NCBI GenBank assembly: GCA_900491605.1
Contig: UESW01005033.1
Location: 23,465-87,464 of the forward strand
Source: Calamus simplicifolius
Lineage: Eukaryota > Streptophyta > Magnoliopsida > Arecales > Arecaceae
Length of the DNA stretch: 64,000 bases
Direction: 5' to 3'
Under the pieces are notes generated by a model. That model searched no databases. It saw nothing but the letters and a program-made list of their open reading frames with translations, and was not told the DNA's origin. The translations under genes were made by a program, and so were the position numbers. This document shows positions 57,194 through 64,000 of this stretch, in pieces (position 1 is the stretch's first letter; each line of letters opens with the position of its first letter).

Positions 57194-58123
57194 GGTTCCC
57201 CTGGCGGGTGTTTCGATTGCCATGCGCCACCATCTCAGTGGTTGTTCACAGGAATCGAATCGGTGCGCCACCACGCCCCGCCCTCCACGTTGAGTTTCGA
57301 GGGATGGGGAACAGAACAGTTTCGGGAAGCAAACAGTCTTAAGTTTAACGTCGTCCCAAGAGAAAATTCACGACACCCAAGGATGATTTGGATTTCGGCC
57401 GAAACTCCTTCGCGACACCCCACTTGAAAGCTCACGACACCCTCGCTTTAAGGCGACGACACCCGTGCGTCGAACTGATCACAGGGAGAACCCCCGCGAC
57501 ACCCCTTCTCGAATTCGGCCGAAACTCCCTCGTGACACCCCAGTTGTAAACTCACGACACCCTAGCTTTAAGGGGACGACACCCATGCATTAACAGTGAA
57601 CCCACGGGTGTCGTCGCCATAAAGCTAGGGTGTCGTGAGTTTACAACTGTGGTGTCACGAGGGAGTTTCGGCCGAATTCGAGAAGGGGTGTCGCGGGGGT
57701 TCTCTCTGTGATCAGTTCGACGCACGGGTGTCGTCGCCTTAAAGCTAGGGTGTCGTGAGCTTTCAACATGGGTGTCGCGAAGGAGTTTCGGCCGAAATCC
57801 AACTCATCCCTGGGATGTCTCGGGGATTCTCTCCGTGTTCAGTTCTCAGCACGGGTGTCGAAGCATTGATCCGAGGGTGTCGTGAGCTTTCAAGTGGGGT
57901 GTCGCGAAGGAGTTTCGGCCGAAATCCAAATCATCCTTGGGTGTCGTGAATTTTCTCTTGGGACGACGTTAAACTTAAGACTGTTTGCTTCCCGAAACTG
58001 TTCTGTTCCCCATCCCTCGAAACTCAACGTGGAGGGCGGGGCGTGGTGGCGCACCGATTCGATTCCTGTGAACAACCACTGAGATGGTGGCGCATGGCAA
58101 TCGAAACACCCGCCAGGGGAACC

Positions 58124-58132
58124 TTAAATAAG
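58124..58132 (+). promoter_or_regulatory. TATA-like box for the mirror copy
   Basis: TTAAATAAG on the plus strand, 52 bases before the ATG at 58184. Confidence 0.45.
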
Positions 58133-58183
58133 GATGGGGGAATGCCATCGTTACTCACCTTTCCAGCTTGAACTGACCACAAG

Positions 58184-58437
58184 ATGGCTTCCAGAGGCGA
58201 GGTGAGATCTACTGGCAGCCATGGCAGCCGACGCCCAACCGTCACCATCGACGCGTGGTTTATGCTGAGTCGCACGCAATCATCGAGGAACTCAGGCTGG
58301 CGCTCGAGGAATACCAGGATGTTTCAACAAAAGAGATAGAGGTCCTGCGTCGGGCCAATAGCCACCTGGAGGGGAAAGTAGCGTCCCTCCATCGCCAGAT
58401 CGAGGACGCAGCGACCGAAGGAGACAAGCCCCAGTGA
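58184..58437 (+). pseudogene. Small coiled-coil gene, frameshifted mirror copy
   Basis: The ATG at 58184 pairs with the ATG at 57133. The copy is 254 bases to the stop against 255. One G is missing at about 58253 (gacgcgtggtttatg versus gacgcggtggtttatg), which throws the frame after TVTIDA. Downstream, the original frame resumes from 58255 with YAESHAIIEELRLALEEYQD and TKEIEVLRRANSHLEGKVAS to the shared DAATEGDKPQ end. The middle (IIEELRLALEEYQ) differs markedly from the intact copy, while the flanks are nearly identical. Either gene conversion of the flanks or diversification of the middle is implied. Confidence 0.7.
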
Positions 58438-58500
58438 GGGCTAATGTAATTTTTTTTTATAAATAAAATTAAATTTTAGTAACTTGGTTGTCGCGGGCTT

Positions 58501-58840
58501 TCTCGCCGTGGTCAGTTCTAAGCACGGGTGTCGTCGCATTAAGCTAGGGTGTCGTGAGCTTTCAACAGTGGTGTCTCTAATGACTTTCGGCCGAAAACCA
58601 ATTCTCCTAGGGTGTCATGGGGATTGTCCGTGCGGTCAGTTCTAAGCACGGGTGTCGTCGCCTTAAAGCTAGGGTGTCGTGAGCTTTCAACGTGGGTGTC
58701 TCGAAGGAGTTTCGGCCGAAATCCATTTCTACTGTGCTGTCGGAGGGATTCTCCGCGCGGTCAGTTCTAAGCCACGGGTGTCGTAGCATTGGAGCTAGGG
58801 TGTCAGTAGATTTCAACTGGGGTGTCGCGTAGGAGTAGCT
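58501..58840 (-). repeat. GGGTGTCG motif block upstream of the transposase
   Basis: About ten GGTGTC(G) motifs occur in modules with gtgagctttcaac and ttcggccgaaatcca. They are in the reverse orientation to the arrays at 53.9-57.6 and 61.4-63.1 kb and end just before the transposase ATG. Confidence 0.9.
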
Positions 58841-58844
58841 GTTC

Positions 58845-61283
58845 ATGAATGCGTGCTTATATTTCACAGTTGATGCTGAAAATGTAGATCGGAAAGAAGA
58901 AGATAACACTCCCGGCCGTGCAGCTTCACCCGTCGTTCCAAATGCAGTGGATGATATTGTAGTTCCTCAAACTGGGATGGAATTCAATTCAGCCGATGAT
59001 GTATATACGTTCTACAATGGATACGCGAAACGAGTTGGCTTTGGAATCACAACAGTGTGTAGCAGGGCCAACAACAAAAAACAACTTTGCTTCAAGCACC
59101 TGGCGTGTTGGAGGCAAGGAAAATCCAGAAAATCAGAGAAGAGTATGAATCATAGGGATACTGGGAAAGTTGGTTGTATGGCATCCATAAAAGCAAGACT
59201 GAATGCTACAAGTGGTAAGTGGATTTTGGATGAGGTTTCTCTAGAACATAACCATGGGCTCTCCATAACATCAGCTGGTTATCTACGGTCGCATAGGAGG
59301 ATCAGCACACCAGAGAAGGCAGAGATCAGCAATTTACATGCCGTGAATGTTCCGACGACTCAGATATACTCTGCCATAGCAAGGAGAAAAGGGGGCAGAG
59401 GACAATTGGATTTCACCGAGAAGGATGCTCGTAACTTCATTAGTCGCGAACGTCAGTCTAAGCTGAAAGAAGGAGATGCTCAGTCGATGGTAATTCATTT
59501 TGCCGAAATGCAACTCAAAAATCCCAATTTCTTCTACTCCTTAGACCTCAATGATAATGGTCATCTGAGGTCTGTCTTCTGGATTCATCCAAGGTCAAGA
59601 TTGGCATGCACATACTTCGGTGATGTTCTAAGCTTTGACTCAACTTACTTGACAAACAGATATCAAATGCCTTTTTGTCCATTTGTTGGGGTGAACCATC
59701 ATGGACAGTCAACCTTGCTTGGATGCGCATTGTTGTCTGATGAGAGTACTGAGACATATAAATGGGTTTTTAAGACTTGGCTGGATGCAAATGGTGGTCA
59801 AGCACCTATTGCCATGATTACTGATCAAGATAAGGCAATCGAGGCTGCTGTCAAAGAAGTTTTTCCTAATACCCGACATCGATTTTGTCTTTGGCATATA
59901 TTGAAGAAGATACCGGAAAAGATTGGCCACATTTGCACGGCAAATCCCAAGTTTATGGTTGATTTCGATGAGGCAATATATGATTCATTGACCATAAATT
60001 CATTCGAGGAAAGGTGGGCACATGTTATGGAGAAATATAAAGAATGCAAGTCTATAGATTGGTTCAATGTCCTATACGAATGTCGGGAAAAATGGGTCCC
60101 AGTTTACCTCAAGGATACATTCTTCGCAGGTTTGTATGTCAATGGTGGCTTTGGTTCATGATTCATTTAAACGCTTTTTTTTTTTAATTTTTGGTTGACA
60201 AAATGTTTAACAGGGATGTCATCTTCACAAAGGAGCGAGGGCATTAATCACTTCTTCGATGGGTTTATAAATTCGAAGACAACATTAACGGAGTTTATAA
60301 GTAAGTACGAAGATGCCTTGGAAAAACGATACGAGGCCGAAAATGAGGAAGATAATAGGACTTTGCAAACGATAGCTTTCCTAAAGACATCATCACCTTT
60401 TGAGAGACAAGCTGCAGGAAGGTATACACGGAGCATTTTCAAAAAATTCCAGAATGAGATCCTTGAAATGGCTGCATCAAATACAAAATTGATCAACGAA
60501 GCTGGCAACACGTGTATATATTCCGTCAAGTCGTATGAAAGGATTGAAGTCGATGGAATTGGCAAGGAGATGATCAAAGATTATATCGTGTCATACGATA
60601 GAAATATTGAGGATGTCCAATGCCAGTGCCGATCCTTTCAGTTCAAGGGGTACCAGTGTAGGCATGCCCTGTTGGTTCTTCATCAAAATGACGTATTTCG
60701 TTTACCAGATAAATACTTCTTGAAGAGATGGTGCAAGGACATGAAATACCAATTCGACGAATTCGACTGCAATACTGAGGGTTATGATAAAAGCACACGA
60801 AACTCACGGTACGCAGTGACAATTTTTTAATTGAAATGTCTTAATATTTGTTATCGTTAATATTCTGTTTATGATTGTAGATATAGTTTGCTGTCTCATC
60901 GGATGACGAAGCTCGCAGAGATAGCCTCCATGTCTGAAGATGCATTTAATGTAGTGATGGATGGTCTACCGCCTCTATTCAAAACTGCCGTGGATGCCAA
61001 CTGCGCAGCTAAACCACGTTCAGAGCTGGTAATTCAAGATCCTGAACAAATTAGGACGAAAGGTCGCCCGAGAGAGAACAGATTAAAGAGTGCAGTCGAG
61101 AAGAAGGCAAAAAGATCAAGGAAAAATCAGGCCAAGGAAAGAGCTGCTTCAAGTAGCAGGCAGACTTGTTTGCAGTCTATTAATACTGAAGAGGACCTGG
61201 AGATAATTGTTCCGCCGTCAGAAACTTTAATGGATGAATTTGATGCTTATGTATTGAGTCAACTTACACAAGATCATATATAA
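58845..61283 (+). CDS. Mutator-like transposase (FAR1/MURA type), three exons
   Basis: Exons are 58845-60129, 60214-60808 and 60881-61283. Introns of 84 bp (GTTTGT...TTTAACAG) and 72 bp (GTACGC...GATTGTAG) are removed, giving about 760 residues with no break. Residues 60-140 form a FAR1-type zinc-finger DNA-binding domain (VGFGITTVCSRAN, HLACWRQGK, VGCMASIKARL, LEHNHGLS). The MULE catalytic domain has Asp265 in LSFDSTYLTN, Asp327 in MITDQDKAIE followed by RHRFCLWHILKKI, and Glu437 in SSQRSEGINHFFDGF. A SWIM zinc finger (QCQCRSFQFKGYQCRHALLV) follows, then a Lys/Arg-rich C-terminal tail. The protein would bind TIR or subterminal sites and cut and paste MULE DNA in the nucleus. Domesticated FHY3/FAR1 regulators are the alternative, but the surrounding TIR, arrays and Ulp1 gene favour a transposase. 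An acceptor-like ttcacag at 58869 leaves open an upstream first exon. Confidence 0.9.
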
Positions 61284-61360
61284 AACACGAGTGTCGTAAC
61301 TTTTGAATTATGGTTGCTTGGTCGCTTTTTAATTATCGTTGATTCTTTCCGACAAGCCTT
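61284..61360. other. Transposase 3' flank
   Basis: Short AT-rich stretch between the stop codon and the 68-bp array. It probably holds the polyadenylation region. Confidence 0.4.
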
Positions 61361-63085
61361 GCGCGGCGACACCCGACGGAAACATACGAGACATCCTAGT
61401 TCTGGCAAACGACACCCAAGCCTTGCGCGGCGACACCCGAAGGACGGAAACATACGAGACATCCTAGTTCTGGCAAACGACACCCAAGCCTTGCGCGGCG
61501 ACACCCGAAGGACGGAAACATACGAGACATCCTAGTTCTGGCAAACGACACCCAAGCCTTGCGCGGCGACACCCGAAGGACGGAAACATACGAGACATCC
61601 TAGTTCTGGCAAACGACACCCAAGCCTTGCGCGGCGACACCCGAAGGACGGAAACATACGAGACATCCTAGTTCTGGCAAACGACACCCAAGCCTTGCGC
61701 GGCGACACCCGAAGGACGGAAACATACGAGACATCCTAGTTCTGGCAAACGACACCCAAGCCTTGCGCGGCGACACCCGAAGGACGGAAACATACGAGAC
61801 ATCCTAGTTCTGGCAAACGACACCCAAGCCTTGCGCGGCGACACCCGAAGGACGGAAACATACGAGACATCCTAGTTCTGGCAAACGACACCCAAGCCTT
61901 GCGCGGCGACACCCGAAGGACGGAAACATACGAGACATCCTAGTTCTGGCAAACGACACCCAAGCCTTGCGCGGCGACACCCGGACGGAAACATACGAGA
62001 CATCCTAGTTCTGGCAAACGACACCCAAGCCTTGCGCGGCGACACCCGAAGGACGGAAACATACGAGACATCCTAGTTCTGGCAAACGACACCCAAGCCT
62101 TGCGCGGCGACACCCGAAGGACGGAAACATACGAGACATCCTAGTTCTGGCAAACGACACCCAAGCCTTGCGCGGCGACACCCGAAGGACGGAAACATAC
62201 GAGACATCCTAGTTCTGGCAAACGACACCCAAGCCTTGCGCGGCGACACCCGAAGGACGGAAACATACGAGACATCCTAGTTCTGGCAAACGACACCCAA
62301 GCCTTGCGCGGCGACACCCGAAGGACGGAAACATACGAGCTTTCCAAACGACAAAGGACGGAAACATACGAGACATCCTAGTTCTTACGGAAACGGAAAC
62401 ATACGAGACATCCTAGTTCTGGCAAACGACACCCAAGCCTTGCGCGGCGACACCCGAAGGACGGAAACATACGAGACATCCTAGTTCTGGCAAACGACAC
62501 CCAAGCCTTGCGCGGCGACACCCGAAGGACGGAAACATACGAGACATCCTAGTTCTGGCAAACGACACCCAAGCCTTGCGCGGCGACACCCGAAGGACGG
62601 AAACATACGAGACATCCTAGTTCTGGCAAACGACACCCAAGCCTTGCGCGGCGACACCCGAAGGACGGAAACATACGAGACATCCTAGTTCTGGCAAACG
62701 ACACCCAAGCCTTGCGCGGCGACACCCGAAGGACGGAAACATACGAGACATCCTAGTTCTGCAAACGGTTTGCGCGGCGACACCCGAAGGACGGGAGACA
62801 TCCTAGTTCTGGCAAACGACACCCAAGCCTTGCGGCGACACCCGAAGGACGGAAACATACGAGACATCCTAGTTCTGGCAAACGACACCCAAGCCTTGCG
62901 CGGCGACACCCGAAGGACGGAAACATACGAGACATCCTAGTTCTGGCAAACGACACCCAAGCCTTGCGCGGCGACACCCGAAGGACGGAAACATACGAGA
63001 CATCCTAGTTCTGGCAAACGACACCCAAGCCTTCGCGGCGACACCCGAAAGACGGAAACATACGAGACATCCTAGTTCTCGACAA
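61361..63085 (+). repeat. 68-bp tandem array (about 25 copies)
   Basis: The unit is cgacacccgaaggacggaaa then catacgagacatcctagttc then tggcaaacgacacccaagcc then ttgcgcgg. Copies are nearly identical, apart from a short unit at about 61980, a scrambled patch at 62338-62395 and deletions near 62758-62836. Each unit has two CGACACCC cores. Reading frames on minus are repeat translations. Confidence 0.98.
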
Positions 63086-63229
63086 ATTCATACGAAGGCA
63101 AACATATGAATACAACGAGGACTGCTCGCAATGATAAAATTTTTAACATTTGCATTAAATATTAATCAGTGTTAATATGAATAAATTACATACAATTTTC
63201 ATTCAAAGACGAATACTTTTATACAAAAA
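63086..63229. other. Spacer downstream of the Ulp1 gene
   Basis: AT-rich. It would contain the 3' end of the minus-strand protease transcript. Confidence 0.4.
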
Positions 63230-64000
63230 TTAAGAACATGTTTCGACAATGTCGCTAATCTTTTTGTTCAGGCCCTCTCTCAATATCGTTGCAGCTAAGT
63301 GTCGCCGGTAATCTCTGACTTCCTCATCCATGAAATCCAGCTTCATATCAGGATTGTCTCGTCGAGCAAGACATTCCATGTATCTCAGACAGTACAGGCC
63401 GCAATCCAGCGATCCGCTCGGTTGGCTTGGGCAATCCGAAATATCTTCCATCGGCCACTCCATCACTTCCTTCTTATCGCAGTAGATATGGAATATGTGG
63501 CCTAGAATTGTATGCCATTTCCTTGCATTGGCCTTGTACTTCGGGTTGCGTTTCATTGAATTGAGGTGCATGAACACCTTCCTTTCCATGTCGACAGCAA
63601 CCAAATGCCAGTGCGAGTTATCAGAGTTTACAATGGTGAAAAGAAACCGGAACTGGGCCTTATCTTCGTCCGATACATTATCAAATATCGCAGCCCCAGA
63701 TGATCCAGCAAGTTCATGAGCAGGTGATGAGGAAGTCAGACATAGAGCAGGTACGAAAACTGATGCAACTATGCACTTATGATATCGGTCAGGATGCTCT
63801 GCCCAGTTTCGCATCAGAAACTCCTGCCCGCAATCGATTATCTGCCAATAAAAGTAAAACGATTAATATAATTCTAAAATCAACAACTTGAACATGTTCC
63901 TTGATATACTTACATCATCTATTATCATCTCGTTGTTAATGAGATCCTGAAGATTTTTTCTGCTTGCAACTCCATTAAACATATTTGTGTAGACGATCTC
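63230..64000 (-). CDS. Ulp1-like cysteine protease (C48 family), partial
   Basis: Minus strand. The C-terminal exon 63841-63230 joins across a 72-bp intron (63913-63842; GTAAGT...TTTTATTGGCAG) to an upstream exon (64000-63914; NGVASRKNLQDLINNEMIID) that leaves the window. The catalytic His is in NSDNSHWHLVAVDMERKVF, the Gln/Cys box is CPSQPSGSLDCGLYCLRYME, and the protein ends DIVETCS. The usual catalytic Asp position reads HLNSMKR, so Asn replaces Asp. Ulp1 proteases process SUMO or remove it from proteins. Ulp1-like genes within plant MULEs form a known group of unknown role. It converges on the transposase gene across the 68-bp array. The frame is open, so it may be expressed, but activity with Asn in the triad is uncertain. 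Confidence 0.85.

Larger units (their letters stand above)
56825..58500. repeat. Giant palindrome (two ~0.8-kb arms)
   Basis: The left arm (about 56825-57590) and right arm (about 57620-58500) are reverse complements. Paired coordinates sum to 115317 over 57133-57435 and 57882-58184, so the inner arms are collinear to the base. Each arm holds a small gene, its upstream region and CGACACCC motifs. The motif orientation flips at the centre (about 57600). The right arm has an extra motif block near 57770-57880. Confidence 0.92.
52847..64000. mobile_element. MULE-2, autonomous-type Mutator-like element with transposase and Ulp1 gene (right end outside window)
   Basis: It opens with GGAAAACACTTTGTACACCG, the same 20 bases as MULE-1, then ctattggtccacgtggatcc and gacgaaaatgccctttcgc. 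Inside, in order, are a hairpin, a 3-kb array, a giant palindrome with a duplicated small gene, a FAR1/MURA-type transposase on plus, a 1.7-kb 68-bp array, and a Ulp1-like protease on minus that continues past the window. MULEs carrying Ulp1-like genes are known from several plants (Kaonashi-type). The other TIR and target duplication cannot be seen. Confidence 0.82.

Noticed and set aside
58845..61283. Host FAR1/FHY3 transcription factor instead of a transposase
   Set aside because: Not fully excluded, but the gene lies between motif arrays inside an element with a MULE terminus and a Ulp1 gene, and all three catalytic acidic residues are kept.
61361..63085. CRISPR-like or protein-coding reading of the 68-bp array
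   Set aside because: The whole 68-bp unit is repeated with no variable spacer. Frames change with each unit because 68 is not a multiple of three.

Overview
This window is nuclear DNA of a flowering plant, most likely a monocot. The evidence is spliceosomal introns, a nuclear copy of a plastid ribosomal protein gene, and typical plant Copia, Ty3/Gypsy and Mutator-like (MULE) elements. The species cannot be named from the sequence. It is scaffold-quality sequence, with a 644-bp N gap (27332-27975) and one N at 55346. Nearly all recognisable coding material belongs to transposable elements. The only host genes I can support are a broken LRR receptor-kinase fragment at the left edge and the conserved exon of plastid ribosomal protein bL34 (31510-31763).

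Left part (1-23.7 kb), mostly nested Copia elements on the minus strand. A truncated LRR-kinase exon runs into an LTR-like terminus (1-616). Copia-1 (3371-5518 and 12007-12676) is split by Copia-2 (5519-12006). Copia-2 has 398/399-bp LTRs, a TGGTATCAAAGC primer site, a polypurine tract and a TTCCC target duplication. GC-rich and CT-rich DNA and an LTR-like end follow. Copia-3 (13621-21118) is SIRE-like, with a 1,458-bp 5' LTR, gag, pol and an extra reading frame beyond pol. It lacks its 3' LTR.

Middle part (23.7-48 kb). Two Tat-type Gypsy elements lie on the plus strand. Gypsy-A (23732-26859) is cut by a SIRE-type LTR at the gap. Gypsy-B (35333-47970) is complete, with CATGT target duplications. 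It carries a decayed gag-pol, an 8-copy tandem array, and an intron-containing antisense ORF. Between them lies AT-rich DNA with the bL34 exon.

Right part (48.3-64 kb), the most unusual region. MULE-1 (48283-52613) is non-autonomous. Its long inverted repeats are made largely of about 23-bp tandem repeats, and they enclose captured host-gene fragments (a cupin domain and the 5' part of another gene). MULE-2 starts 233 bp further on (52847) with the same terminal sequence and runs off the window. It encodes an apparently intact three-exon FAR1/MURA-type transposase and, on the other strand, a Ulp1-like cysteine protease. It also holds a giant palindrome (about 56.83-58.50 kb) with two outward-facing copies of a small coiled-coil gene, one intact and one frameshifted. 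Tandem arrays with quite different units (about 23 bp, about 120/240 bp and 68 bp) all carry the same CGACACCC / GGGTGTCG core every 20-35 bp. I infer that the transposase recognises this core, that MULE-2 or a sibling mobilises MULE-1, and that the protease and coiled-coil protein are accessory factors. None of this is shown by sequence alone.
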